Part shown: positions 25,155-34,411 of the stretch, one piece after another
Layout of the letters: each line of letters begins with the position of its first letter
Position numbering within the stretch: position 1 is the stretch's first letter
Assembly (NCBI RefSeq): GCF_037782385.1
Contig: NZ_JBBEXD010000010.1
Span: 62,001-126,000, forward strand
DNA from: Ascidiimonas meishanensis
Lineage (GTDB): Bacteria; Bacteroidota; Bacteroidia; Flavobacteriales; Flavobacteriaceae
Direction of reading: 5' to 3'
Length of the DNA stretch: 64,000 nucleotides
Notes under the pieces: model-generated
Databases searched by the model: none
Told to the model about the DNA's origin: nothing
Seen by the model: the letters and a program-made list of their open reading frames with translations, nothing else
Position numbers and translations under genes: made by a program

Positions 25155-28100
25155 CTACTCTTTAATTCCAGGTAGATTTTCAGGAATTTCTTCTTGCCAC
25201 TCTATTTTAGTTGCTTTCTGTTTATTAGGATATACCTCATCTAGATTATCTGTATTATATATCACCCCATTTTTAATCACCAATTCAAGACTATTGGTGT
25301 TTCTTATATCATCTAATGGGTTTTCATTCAATATAATTATATCGGCTATTTTACCAGATTCAATAGAGCCTAAATCTTTGTCAAGACCTAAAGCCTCTGC
25401 GCCTAAAATAGTAGCCACTTTGAGCGCATTCATAGTTGATAACCCTCCACTGCTATTTGCCCACAATTCCCAATGATACCCTAAACCTTGTAATTGACCG
25501 TGACTGCCAATACCGGCAAGACCTCCAGCTTTTACCAAATCATTCACAAATTCTGCATGCCTTGGAAATACATGCTCTTCTTTCATAAACCATGAACCAC
25601 GACGTCTTGATTTTCCCGCAAGCTCGTCATAAGGAGTAAAGTAACGAAGCTTTTTATCATGATAAGGTTGTTCTGTGGCATAAAAGTATTCTTCTGCCCA
25701 AGGCCCTCCATAAGAAACTAATAAGGTAGAAGTTACTGCCATCTTTGCTTCCGCAATCGTATTTACTACATCTGTGTAGATAGGATAAATAGGCAACGAA
25801 TGTTCATGACCTGGATATCCGTCTAAAAGCTGCGTCATATTAAGTTTAAAATCAAGTCCACCCTCTGTAGTTGGCATCAACCCTAATTCCTTAGCGGCCA
25901 TAATTATCCATTGCCTTTGTTGTCTATTCCCTACAAGATACATTTTAATACTTTTGGTATGATAATACGCACTATATTGTTTTAATACCTCTTTGGCATG
26001 TGCTAGACTTTTTATTTTATAAGACCAATATCCTACTCCTGGGCCTGTGCTATAAATACGTGGCCCAGGCATCATTCCTGCATCTACCATATCTGCATAG
26101 GTAAGCACATCTGTTGTTCCAGTTTGAGGATCTCTGGTAGTAGTTACCCCATAAGCTAAATTAGCCGCGTACATCCATACTTGATTTTTATGAATTCCCC
26201 AATTAGGCCACATATGCGCATGGGTATCTACAAACCCTGGAAGAATTGTTTTGGTACTTACATCCATTATCTCTGCTTCTTCTGGCATGGTGAAACTCCC
26301 AGAAGCACCCACTTTTTTAATACGATTATTCTCTATCAAAATATCGCCTTGTTCATAAACTTCTTCGCCTTTCATGGTAATAATGCGAGCGCCTTTTAAC
26401 ACTAATAATCCTTTAGGCATTAATCTTTTATAACGAACTGAAATTTTGAATTCCTCAGGATAAAATCTCAGATCTTCTTTTTCCTTTTCATCAGCAAGCG
26501 TATCTTTTTCTTTTTTCTTAAACTTTTCTAGTTGGGTTATGCTATCCTTAAAGCTGTTAGCTTTCTTTAAGTCATATACAAAATGACTCGCCCCTAAAGA
26601 CCAGTGTATCTTATCTGATGTAGCTGCCCAAACTGGAAACTCACCTCCTAAAATAGTTAACTTTTCTGCTGGAAAAGATGCTTTCTCTAGATTGGCCACT
26701 GATATTTCCGGAGTCTTCCCAAATCTTGGCAAAACCATCGTATAAATTTCATTATTTATTTTGGCAAGGGCACGAGTTGCATCTGGAGAAATTAAAATTT
26801 CTGAAGGTTTTGAAGCTTTTTTATTTTCTCGCCATGCATCTTCTAACTGCGGGAGTGCAGCATGTGCTGCATCATTATGTCTTATTCCAAAAATATCTGA
26901 GGAGCCATAGGTGGTTATTCCGGTTACTTTTAGATGTTCTTTCTCATCTGTACCATCCCACCTAATGGATACAAGTCCTTTTTCTGGATGGTTTAAATAT
27001 ATACGATCTTGTTCTTTTGTGAAATGCGGATTACTCCTTGAGTTTGCATCCGCAATTTTGACAACTTCACCTCCTCTGCTTGAAATCCATGCTATCTCTT
27101 CTTTTGTTCCCGGCTTAAACGGATCAATTGCATCTTTATAGGTTTGTGCTGCTCCTTTTGTAAATACAATACGGTTTGATTGGTAAGACCAGGCAGGGTC
27201 TGTATACAACCCTGGTTCCGATGTTAGTTTTACTACTTTTGTTTTTCCCTTTACATTCAGTTTATACAAATGTCCTCCGGAAGCATTCCAAGTAGTAAAA
27301 ACCAAAGAACTTCCGTCTGGTGACCAAGCTGGCTGTGCCTCGGTAAAATCATGATTCGTCATTCTTCTGGGGGTTCCATCTGGCAAATTCATTACATACA
27401 ATCTATTCAATGCAGTAAATGCCAGCTGGGTTCCATCTGGAGAGGGAACAGCATCTCTTATTTGCGTCACAGTGGCTTCGGTTTTGTCTTCAATTGGATA
27501 TTTGAAATTGAGCATGGGGCCTAAATCCAAATTTACCGCTGCAGTAAAAGGAAGTGCTTCGGCTTTTTTATCTGCTACCGTAACGGCGTGAATTTTACCC
27601 CCGTAAGAAAGGATTAATTTTTGACTATCCGGAGTAAAAGACATGGCTGGCAAAACTCCCAGAGGAGCTATAGATTCTTGATCGTCACGTTGCACAGGAT
27701 AGGCAAGCCACTCTTCTTTGCCGGTTTTTAAATTTCTCAATATTAATCCGGTTTCAGTTTCATATCTGGTACCATACACCAACCATTTACCATCTGGCGA
27801 AGGAGTTGGGGTAAAAGCGGAACCATAGCGAGAAGTGATTGTATTTAGAGTTCCATCTTCTCTATTATAGACACCTATTTGGTATTGTGGAAGTTGTGCA
27901 TTGTAATTCCACGCATTATTTCTCTTTGAAAAATAAATTAGATTCCCGTTGGCACTAAACGCAGGATCTGTCATTTTAAGATTTTTGGGTTCTTTTAACA
28001 ACTGTGCGCCTTTGCCACCCTCTTCATGAATCAAATGCAATTTAATGTTCCTACGCCCTTTCGCCACTACTAAATAAGCTCCATCAGGACTCCAATCTGC

Positions 28101-28529
28101 GGCGAAATAGTTTTGATTTTTATCTTTAGTCAGTTGCTTTGCTTCCTTGTTTGTGAGATCCATGGTCCAAACATTATCTGAGCCACTTTTATCTGAGATA
28201 AAAACAATTTTAGCCCCATTAGGTGAAAACCTTGGATGAACATCGTAGGGTAAACCTTCAGTTAACCGTTCTGCCATACCGCCATCAATAGGCATCAGGT
28301 AGATATCGCCCATAAGGTCAAAAACAATTTGAGTCCCATCTGGACTTACATCCAGTGAAATCCAAGTGCCAGAATCCGTTGAAAATGAAACCGTACGCTC
28401 CGGTTCTAGTGGAAGTTCTTTAGTAGCCTTCTTAAGGCTGTCGGCAATTTGCTTTTTTGTTTCTTCCTGTGCATTTAAAGAAAATAAAGAAGTCAATAAG
28501 GTGATGGTGAAGAGACCAAACTTTTTCAT
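25155..28529 (-). CDS. Exported TolB-like propeller plus amidohydrolase
   Basis: A 1124-aa secreted protein. I start it at 28529 (MKKFGLFTITLLTSLFSLNA is the signal peptide) rather than at the in-frame Met 25 codons upstream. Residues about 40-650 form beta-propeller repeats of PD40/TolB type with recurring SPDG (WSPDGAYLVVA, PSPDGKWLVYG, SPDGTQLAF). The C-terminal amidohydrolase domain has the metal motif GFVDTHAHMWP (about residue 750), GVTTTRDP, EHSLPIYP, and GIGSHGQLQGLG, and ends with SGKIADIIILNENPLDDI. Relatives are annotated as periplasmic hydrolases of peptides or cyclic amides; the substrate is unknown. Confidence 0.9.
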   Translation of the reverse strand: MKKFGLFTITLLTSLFSLNAQEETKKQIADSLKKATKELPLEPERTVSFSTDSGTWISLDVSPDGTQIVFDLMGDIYLMPIDGGMAERLTEGLPYDVHPRFSPNGAKIVFISDKSGSDNVWTMDLTNKEAKQLTKDKNQNYFAADWSPDGAYLVVAKGRRNIKLHLIHEEGGKGAQLLKEPKNLKMTDPAFSANGNLIYFSKRNNAWNYNAQLPQYQIGVYNREDGTLNTITSRYGSAFTPTPSPDGKWLVYGTRYETETGLILRNLKTGKEEWLAYPVQRDDQESIAPLGVLPAMSFTPDSQKLILSYGGKIHAVTVADKKAEALPFTAAVNLDLGPMLNFKYPIEDKTEATVTQIRDAVPSPDGTQLAFTALNRLYVMNLPDGTPRRMTNHDFTEAQPAWSPDGSSLVFTTWNASGGHLYKLNVKGKTKVVKLTSEPGLYTDPAWSYQSNRIVFTKGAAQTYKDAIDPFKPGTKEEIAWISSRGGEVVKIADANSRSNPHFTKEQDRIYLNHPEKGLVSIRWDGTDEKEHLKVTGITTYGSSDIFGIRHNDAAHAALPQLEDAWRENKKASKPSEILISPDATRALAKINNEIYTMVLPRFGKTPEISVANLEKASFPAEKLTILGGEFPVWAATSDKIHWSLGASHFVYDLKKANSFKDSITQLEKFKKKEKDTLADEKEKEDLRFYPEEFKISVRYKRLMPKGLLVLKGARIITMKGEEVYEQGDILIENNRIKKVGASGSFTMPEEAEIMDVSTKTILPGFVDTHAHMWPNWGIHKNQVWMYAANLAYGVTTTRDPQTGTTDVLTYADMVDAGMMPGPRIYSTGPGVGYWSYKIKSLAHAKEVLKQYSAYYHTKSIKMYLVGNRQQRQWIIMAAKELGLMPTTEGGLDFKLNMTQLLDGYPGHEHSLPIYPIYTDVVNTIAEAKMAVTSTLLVSYGGPWAEEYFYATEQPYHDKKLRYFTPYDELAGKSRRRGSWFMKEEHVFPRHAEFVNDLVKAGGLAGIGSHGQLQGLGYHWELWANSSGGLSTMNALKVATILGAEALGLDKDLGSIESGKIADIIILNENPLDDIRNTNSLELVIKNGVIYNTDNLDEVYPNKQKATKIEWQEEIPENLPGIKE

Positions 28530-28621
28530 AAAAAAGTGTTGAGAATTAGAAGTTACAAGATACCGTTTTTCATATATAAAAAAAACACAAAAATCGGGAA
28601 ACATCTAATGTACAAAAGTTC

Positions 28622-29665
28622 TTATTTAAACAGGCGGGTATATCTTATATACTCCTTAAATCTAGATGTGCCTTCCATCCACGGTAAATAGGGTAGTCCT
28701 GATTTTTTATGCATAGACGCTATTTTAAACACAATGCGCCACAAATACAACAATTCTTTCCATGCTTTGAGAATCTTGTAGGAAGGGTCATAGATATGAG
28801 TAGGCTCTGCTCCTATTCCGTTTACCTCTAATATTTTAAAACTCCTACCCTCCTTTAAGTCTTGTATTGATTTTGCGCGAATATCAAACCTCCCGTAATA
28901 AAAGCCATTCATTTTTTTGTTTAATGCATCAAAGACCTTCAGTAATTCTTCATCATACAATTCTGCTGCATTGACAAATTTTGTACCTCGGTTATGATTT
29001 CCAATATATTCTAATACTAGTTTTTCATCGTCTCTCAAAACCTCATCCCAACGTTTCCTAAACTTGGTCTTGAGCTTTTCTTTTTGAAGGATGGCTCTTT
29101 GATTTTGACATACTAATTCTTTCAGCATATGCTTGCCATCACCGGTTACCGATAAAAATTCTTTGACTGTAATTGAGGGTATATGCCCTGTCTCTGTGTT
29201 TGGGAAACGATAATAAAAAATACCTATTTCAACATCGTAATCCACATATTCTTGAATAATATGAGGTACCTTAATATCTGTGATTAATTTCTTTAAATCT
29301 TCTAAGTTGGTAACGCGATTAACCAATAGCCCCCTATAGCCAATATCAGGTTTAAGAATTACAGGAAACGCTATTTTTTCTATAGTTAATTGTGCTAATG
29401 CACCCTCAAATGATTTATTATTTGCTACATAGATAGTTATTGGCTTAAATTCTTTTGGCACCAGTTGCAAGGTATTGTATTTGCTGTCACTTAAAATAAA
29501 ACCTTCATCTATAGCAGGATTAGCGGTAAGAAAAAAAAAGGGATTTCTTGCCTTTAAAGATAACCATATATGTTGAATACAAACAGGAACATACAGAATA
29601 TACATTGGCCAATATTCCCAATTGGACCATTTAATAAGTAGAGGATGATTCTTAATATTTCCCAC
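28622..29665 (-). CDS. ATP-grasp protein related to D-Ala-D-Ala ligases
   Basis: A 347-aa protein with an ATP-grasp core: FPVILKPDIGYRGLLVNRV (ATP-binding Lys and Gly-rich loop), IIQEYVDYDVEIGIFYYRF and, near the end, GRFDIRAKSIQDL and FKILEVNGIGAEPTHIYD. The latter carries the metal-binding Glu and Asn. It is similar to D-alanine-D-alanine ligase-like proteins but lacks the family's typical N-terminal domain. An N-terminal aromatic stretch (WSNWEYWPMYILYVPVCI) may contact the membrane. It probably joins a carboxylate to an amine or amino acid; substrates cannot be told from sequence. Confidence 0.75.
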   Translation of the reverse strand: MGNIKNHPLLIKWSNWEYWPMYILYVPVCIQHIWLSLKARNPFFFLTANPAIDEGFILSDSKYNTLQLVPKEFKPITIYVANNKSFEGALAQLTIEKIAFPVILKPDIGYRGLLVNRVTNLEDLKKLITDIKVPHIIQEYVDYDVEIGIFYYRFPNTETGHIPSITVKEFLSVTGDGKHMLKELVCQNQRAILQKEKLKTKFRKRWDEVLRDDEKLVLEYIGNHNRGTKFVNAAELYDEELLKVFDALNKKMNGFYYGRFDIRAKSIQDLKEGRSFKILEVNGIGAEPTHIYDPSYKILKAWKELLYLWRIVFKIASMHKKSGLPYLPWMEGTSRFKEYIRYTRLFK

Positions 29666-29704
29666 TTTTTAAATTAAAGAATGCCAACTTAAATCTATGA
29701 ATAG

Positions 29705-30385
29705 TTATGCATTTGTTTTTTCCAGTACACTTTGATCATGGTATTCCATTACAGCGTTAACTGCTGTAGTAATTACCTGTGTGATGCTTACGGTTTTTAC
29801 TTTTTCTCTGTTGAGTAAGAAATCTTTTCTACCATGAATGCCATGAAGTGATAGTATTTCTTTAGGTGATGGTATTTTGTTATTTACAAATGCTTCAAAT
29901 ACCGCTTGTTTAGTCTTTTTTTGTTCCAAACTATAAAGTGTACTTGAAGACCATAAATAATTAGCATTCTTATCAAGGCTATTTATTTCTTTTCTATTTC
30001 CGTTCCAGACCAATTCTATTAAATAATTAGCATCGGCTAGAATAAGGGTAAAAGGTTCTATTTCTTCTAGAGAAACCTCTTTTACGAATTGCTCAAAAGT
30101 TCTACTCAAAAAAGCATCTAATACAATTTCACCTCTGCTTTTTCTGTATGGAGGTGTTCTTTTATGCTTGATTCTCGCTCCATTTAGAAGACAAGCAACT
30201 CTACCTATTCCCTGCTCCATAGCAATCCATGTTCCTCCCTTTTCCATATCTAATGGAGCTTTAAGAAGTACTGAATTCTCTAAAGTAAACAATTCTGGAG
30301 CAGAAGTCTTTCTATTGGGATTTTCATCTCTATTCGAGGTAAGTACAAATCCGCCTTCTTGCGGTATATAGCTTACTGTACACAT
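29705..30385 (-). CDS. NRDE family protein (TANGO2-like)
   Basis: A 226-aa protein starting MCTVSYIPQEGGFVLTSNRD, with the NRDE motif at residues 18-21 (NRDE) and a conserved Cys2 at the very N-terminus. KGGTWIAMEQGIGRVACLLN and RKSRGEIVLD are further family blocks. Cys2 suggests an N-terminal nucleophile fold; TANGO2 relatives have been linked to lipid and haem handling. No enzyme activity is established. It overlaps the DinB gene upstream by 13 nt, so the pair is probably translated together. Confidence 0.85.
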   Translation of the reverse strand: MCTVSYIPQEGGFVLTSNRDENPNRKTSAPELFTLENSVLLKAPLDMEKGGTWIAMEQGIGRVACLLNGARIKHKRTPPYRKSRGEIVLDAFLSRTFEQFVKEVSLEEIEPFTLILADANYLIELVWNGNRKEINSLDKNANYLWSSSTLYSLEQKKTKQAVFEAFVNNKIPSPKEILSLHGIHGRKDFLLNREKVKTVSITQVITTAVNAVMEYHDQSVLEKTNA

Positions 30386-30888
30386 ACTTTTTTATTTCTA
30401 ATGGTAGAAGCGGCTACACCAAAATCAGGATCCAATTCAACACTGGTCTCAAAGGTTTTAACTCCTATTCTTATAATCGCCATATGATGTACGGTATGTT
30501 CTAAATTGTATTGTAACTCTCGTAAAACGGAGGTGTTGATGTGTATTAATTCAGATGCAGTATCCTCCTCCTGACTATAATCACAGCAGAGTACTAAGGA
30601 TTGATCTGTCTTGATACTGCTAATAGAAGTTTCTATTTCTTGTATCGCTTTCACACAAAGTGCTTTATCATTCTCCAGCAAGAGATTTCTTTTACGACCA
30701 TCATAATTTACCTGCCCGGTTTTAGTAGCACTATCCAAGCATTGATAAAATTCAATAATATGTCTTATATGCATCCCAATAGAAGATTCATTAAGTATCT
30801 CCAATCTAGAAGAAAACTCAACATCTGATAATTGATTTAGCAAACTGATTAATTGATTTAAATTCAGGCGGGTTGCATCCAGAAGCAT
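30373..30888 (-). CDS. DinB-like metal-dependent protein
   Basis: A 171-aa four-helix protein of the DinB superfamily. The likely metal ligands are His in GMHIRHIIEFYQ (about residues 38-49) and in EHTVHHMAIIRIG (about residue 132-143). The acidic DYSQEEDTASE loop lies between. DinB-like proteins bind a metal with a conserved His triad; many act in thiol transfer and some have no known role. It overlaps the NRDE-family gene by 13 nt, which ties the two together. The region between this gene and 31098 shows only the neighbouring terminator. Confidence 0.78.
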   Translation of the reverse strand: MLLDATRLNLNQLISLLNQLSDVEFSSRLEILNESSIGMHIRHIIEFYQCLDSATKTGQVNYDGRKRNLLLENDKALCVKAIQEIETSISSIKTDQSLVLCCDYSQEEDTASELIHINTSVLRELQYNLEHTVHHMAIIRIGVKTFETSVELDPDFGVAASTIRNKKVCVQ

Positions 30889-31072
30889 TGATTCGGTTTT
30901 TTCTGATTTTTGTTGCTATTACAGTCGTACTTCACCTCAATCCTTACATAAAAAACGTATAAATAATGTAAAGTGAGTTTTCGTTAGATCAAGATATCAA
31001 ATTTATTTGTAATCTTCAGAGCTATCAAGGAAGTTCTTTTCAATAGTTATAAAAACCACTTAATCATTAGAT

Positions 31073-31096
31073 AAAAAAATACCCTCTCGGGTATTT
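31073..31096 (-). terminator. Intrinsic terminator of the DUF5606 gene
   Basis: Arms AAATACCC (31077-31084) and GGGTATTT (31089-31096) enclose a TCTC loop. On the minus strand the stem runs into seven T residues. It starts right after the stop codon of the gene at 31099-31545. Confidence 0.9.
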
Positions 31097-31098
31097 TA

Positions 31099-31545
31099 CT
31101 ATTCTTCTGTTGCTTCTGTTGTCTCTTCTGGTGTTTCCTGCGCTTCTTTTTCAGGCAATTCAAAATCAGTCAACCCTTTAGAATGCAATAAATTATACCA
31201 TTGCACTACTTTTTTAATATCACTAGCATACACACGATCTTCATCATAATCTGGTAATATTTCAAAAAAGTATTCCTCCAATTTAACTTTAGGATCTTTA
31301 TGAGATACCGAAGTTGACGCATCTCCTTCTTTTTCTTTAATCTTTTTAAACACCTCTGCAAGCGGAACTTCTTCTTGAAGTGTATATATAGCAATTTCAG
31401 AAAGGATGCTTACATTATGTCTTAGACCTATAGTCACGCGCTTACCATCTAGTAAAGATTCTGCTACAAAGCCAGTTCTTGTTTGTGTTTTTAAATGATA
31501 CAATCCGGGTTTTCCAGAAATTGAAAGTATTTTGTCCAGAGCCAT
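31099..31545 (-). CDS. DUF5606 domain-containing protein
   Basis: A 148-aa cytosolic protein. It opens MALDKILSISGKPGLYHLKT, followed by GFVAESLLDGKRVTIGLRHN, the conserved DUF5606 block. The C-terminal tail is almost pure Glu, Thr and Pro (EAQETPEETTEATEE) and likely unstructured. The family is restricted to Bacteroidota and lies next to the peptide deformylase gene in many genomes, as it does here (54 bp upstream). No function is known. Constant linkage to def and ruvX suggests a housekeeping role. Confidence 0.88.
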   Translation of the reverse strand: MALDKILSISGKPGLYHLKTQTRTGFVAESLLDGKRVTIGLRHNVSILSEIAIYTLQEEVPLAEVFKKIKEKEGDASTSVSHKDPKVKLEEYFFEILPDYDEDRVYASDIKKVVQWYNLLHSKGLTDFELPEKEAQETPEETTEATEE

Positions 31546-31598
31546 TTTTTTAATTTTTAGTGCGCAAATATTTAATCTTTAAAATGAATATCAAAACT

Positions 31599-32189
31599 TT
31601 ATCTTCCTTTTTTTATGGCAGGAAAACGCATCCGATAGTCCACTTTAATATTTCCCTTGGTAATATTGGTTAATCGAGATTTGATAAGTCTTTTCTTTAA
31701 CGGAGAGAGTTTATCTGTAAACAAAATACCCTCTATATGGTCATACTCATGTTGAATCACCCTTGCTGCCATCCCAGTAAACGTTTCTTTGTGTTTTTTG
31801 AAATTTTCATCCATATATTCAATATGCAACGTATCTGGTCTAAAAACATCTTCTCTCACATCTGGAATACTAAGGCATCCTTCATTAAAAGCCCATTCAT
31901 CACCAGTTTCATCAATTACTTTTGCATTGATAAATACTTTTTTAAAAGTTTCTAACTCCTTTCTCTCCTCTTCACTAAGTTCTTCATCTTCTCCAAAAGG
32001 AGTGGCGTCTACAATAAAAAGACGTATGGGCAACCCTACCTGAGGCGCTGCCAAACCTACACCAGAAGCGGCATACATGGTTTCAAACATACTTTCTAAC
32101 AAGGTATCTAGGCCTTCATAATCCTTATCAATGGTGTCACATTTTTTTCTTAATACTGGATCACCGTAGGCTAAAATTGGTAAAATCAT
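31599..32189 (-). CDS. def: Peptide deformylase
   Basis: Def removes the formyl group from the N-terminal methionine of new proteins. All three motifs are present: motif I GVGLAAPQVG (Gln50), motif II EGCLSIP with metal ligand Cys105, and motif III QHEYDHIEG with ligands His147 and His151 and catalytic Glu148. Length (196 aa) is normal for the Bacteroidota type, with an acidic insertion GEDEELSEEERKELE at about 67-81. It follows ruvX by 24 bp and precedes DUF5606 by 53 bp, forming a housekeeping operon. Confidence 0.97.
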   Translation of the reverse strand: MILPILAYGDPVLRKKCDTIDKDYEGLDTLLESMFETMYAASGVGLAAPQVGLPIRLFIVDATPFGEDEELSEEERKELETFKKVFINAKVIDETGDEWAFNEGCLSIPDVREDVFRPDTLHIEYMDENFKKHKETFTGMAARVIQHEYDHIEGILFTDKLSPLKKRLIKSRLTNITKGNIKVDYRMRFPAIKKGR

Positions 32190-32213
32190 CTTATTCTTAA
32201 AGTTAATTTTCTA

Positions 32214-32636
32214 CTACTTATTTAAAAAACTTTGTAGGATGAGGGTAGCACTAATTTCGTCTACCAAAGCTTTATCCCTTCGCTTTCCTTTCTTTACTCC
32301 CCCGGCAATCATACTTTGAACAGCCATCTTAGAAGTAAATCGTTCATCTACCCTTTCAATAGGTACCTCAGGAAGCTCTTTTGCTAGTTTTTTAATAAAA
32401 ACCGCAATATGCTTTTCACTCTCAGAGGGGGTATTATCCATTTGCTTTGGCTCTCCTATAATCAAAATATCAACCACTTCTTTAGCTAGATATGATTTCA
32501 AGAAAGGGATTAAGGTTTCTGTTGCAACCGTTGTTAAACCAGAAGCAATAATTTGCAGTTCATCTGTTACTGCAATACCTGTTCTTTTAACACCGTAATC
32601 TAAAGCCAGAATTCTACCCACTACAATTTTTTGCAA
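32214..32636 (-). CDS. ruvX: RuvX/YqgF family Holliday junction resolvase-like protein
   Basis: A 140-aa RNase H-fold protein. The first acidic residue lies in ILALDYGVKRTGIAVTD. GEPKQMDNTPSE is the family loop, VDERFTSKMA the second motif, and KALVDEISATLILQ carries the C-terminal acidic residue. Known roles of YqgF relatives include pre-16S rRNA 5' processing and putative resolvase activity. It heads the ruvX-def-DUF5606 operon and is divergent from dapD, with 82 bp between the two start codons. Confidence 0.93.
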   Translation of the reverse strand: MQKIVVGRILALDYGVKRTGIAVTDELQIIASGLTTVATETLIPFLKSYLAKEVVDILIIGEPKQMDNTPSESEKHIAVFIKKLAKELPEVPIERVDERFTSKMAVQSMIAGGVKKGKRRDKALVDEISATLILQSFLNK

Positions 32637-32695
32637 AAATAAGGGATAAATTGTTATAACTGTAAAAAACGATTATTTATTACGATTTATGAGTT

Positions 32696-32703
32696 TATAT
32701 TTG
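32696..32703 (+). promoter_or_regulatory. -7 promoter box of dapD
   Basis: TATATTTG matches TAnnTTTG and ends 15 nt before the dapD ATG. No matching -33 TTG was found 17-23 nt upstream. Confidence 0.55.
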
Positions 32704-32718
32704 TTCAAAATATAACGT

Positions 32719-33534
32719 ATGGAATCTTTAAGACCTATTATAGAAAACGCTTGGAATAATCGTGAATTACTCAAAGAAACAGAGACTATAAATGCTATAC
32801 GCGCTATTATTGATTTGTTAGACGCTGGAAGTTTACGAGTAGCGCAACCTACAGATCAAGGTTGGCAAGTGAATGAATGGGTCAAAAAAGCAGTAGTACT
32901 CTATTTTCCTATACAAAAAATGGAAACTTTTGAGGCAGGTCCTATGGAGTTTCATGATAAAATTCCATTAAAAAGAGACTATGCTGCAAAAGGAATCCGA
33001 GTAGTTCCGCATGCAGTAGCCAGACATGGAGCGTATATTTCTTCAGGGACAATTTTGATGCCTAGCTATGTGAATATTGGCGCATATGTAGATGAGGGAA
33101 GTATGGTAGACACCTGGGCTACGGTTGGAAGTTGTGCTCAAATAGGAAAAAATGTACACTTAAGCGGTGGTGTAGGTATAGGGGGGGTATTAGAACCTTT
33201 ACAAGCAGCTCCGGTAATTATTGAAGACAATGCCTTTATAGGTTCCCGTTGTATTGTTGTGGAAGGGGTTCGTGTAGAAAAAGAAGCGGTATTAGGTGCT
33301 AATGTAGTGCTTACAGCTTCTACTAAAATTATAGATGTTACAGGAGATACGCCTGTGGAAAGAAAAGGCTTGGTTCCTGCAAGATCTGTAGTGATCCCTG
33401 GTAGCTATACCAAAGAATTCAACGCAGGTTCTTACCAAGTGCCTTGTGCACTTATTATTGGCAAAAGAAAAGAAAGTACCAATAAGAAAACATCTCTTAA
33501 TGATGCGCTTAGAGAATATGATGTAGCGGTATAG
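32719..33534 (+). CDS. dapD: 2,3,4,5-tetrahydropyridine-2,6-dicarboxylate N-succinyltransferase
   Basis: DapD transfers succinyl from succinyl-CoA to tetrahydrodipicolinate, a step of lysine and diaminopimelate synthesis in the cytosol. The 271-aa length is standard. Left-handed beta-helix hexapeptide repeats run through about residues 100-215 (ISSGTILMPSYVNIGAYVDE, GSCAQIGKNVHLSGGVGIGG). The active-site region GVLEPLQAAPVIIEDNAFIG and the C-terminal block PCALIIGKRKEST are typical. It is transcribed alone from a promoter between it and the divergent ruvX gene. Confidence 0.97.
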   Translation: MESLRPIIENAWNNRELLKETETINAIRAIIDLLDAGSLRVAQPTDQGWQVNEWVKKAVVLYFPIQKMETFEAGPMEFHDKIPLKRDYAAKGIRVVPHAVARHGAYISSGTILMPSYVNIGAYVDEGSMVDTWATVGSCAQIGKNVHLSGGVGIGGVLEPLQAAPVIIEDNAFIGSRCIVVEGVRVEKEAVLGANVVLTASTKIIDVTGDTPVERKGLVPARSVVIPGSYTKEFNAGSYQVPCALIIGKRKESTNKKTSLNDALREYDVAV

Positions 33535-33601
33535 GAGCCTTAAAGTCTAAAACCATTCATATTCGCAGAAATCTGTATCTTTTGTCTCTAATTTTGGAGC
33601 A

Positions 33602-34369
33602 TTGAAGACCCGAGAAAAACTCACGGTAATTATTCCGGTTTATAATGAAGCGATACATATTAAAGACGTATTAGCTTCTGTTGATTTTGCAGATGAACTT
33701 ATTGTTTTGGACTCCTACAGTACAGATGATACGCTGGCAATTGCAAGGGAATTCAATCCAACAATACTCCAGAGAAAATTTGATTACCACGCTGCTCAAA
33801 AAAATTGGGCTATTCCGCAGGCTTCTCATGAATGGATTCTAATTGTAGATGCAGATGAAAGAGTAACTCCAGAATTAAAAGAAGAAATTTTACACCACTT
33901 AGCAAATCCGCCAGAAGCATCTGTAGCGGGTTTTTGGATTGGTAGAATCAATCATTTTATGGAACAAAGAATTCATTACAGTGGTTGGCGTAATGACAAG
34001 GTGATTCGTTTCTTTAGAAAAAGCAGATGCCGCTATGAAGACAAATTTGTACATGAAGAAATCATTGCCCAAGGAGAAGTTGCACAATTAAACGCAAAAC
34101 TTTTACATTACACCTATGCGTCTATGGACACATTTATGGAAAAACTAAATAGATATGCTACCTTGCAGGCAAGAGATTACGATGCAAAAACGGGTCGTTT
34201 AACCGCTTATCATTTTGTAGTAAAACCCATTTGGGGATTTGTAAAGCACTATATGGTACAAAGCGGATTTAGAGACGGGGTTCCCGGTCTCGTCATAGGG
34301 TATATTCAAGGATATACTGTTTTTATGCGCTACGTGAAATTATGGCTACTCCGCAGATCAAGAAAATAG
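33602..34369 (+). CDS. Family 2 glycosyltransferase (lipopolysaccharide core type)
   Basis: A 255-aa GT2 enzyme. LTVIIPVYNEAIHIKDVLAS opens the GT-A domain. LIVLDSYSTDDTL and ILIVDADERVTPEL hold the nucleotide and metal sites, and YSGWRNDKVIRFFRK and EDKFVHEEII are typical of KdtX/WaaE-like glycosyltransferases. The frame starts with TTG at 33602, the only plausible start; the next in-frame ATG would delete the catalytic part. TAATTTTG (33589-33596), a match to the -7 box, lies 5 nt before that TTG, so the transcript may have almost no leader. It probably acts on lipopolysaccharide core. Confidence 0.87.
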   Translation: MKTREKLTVIIPVYNEAIHIKDVLASVDFADELIVLDSYSTDDTLAIAREFNPTILQRKFDYHAAQKNWAIPQASHEWILIVDADERVTPELKEEILHHLANPPEASVAGFWIGRINHFMEQRIHYSGWRNDKVIRFFRKSRCRYEDKFVHEEIIAQGEVAQLNAKLLHYTYASMDTFMEKLNRYATLQARDYDAKTGRLTAYHFVVKPIWGFVKHYMVQSGFRDGVPGLVIGYIQGYTVFMRYVKLWLLRRSRK

Positions 34370-34411
34370 TTAGTTTTTCATCTTGAAAACGGAATCTAAA
34401 ATAGCTTCCTC

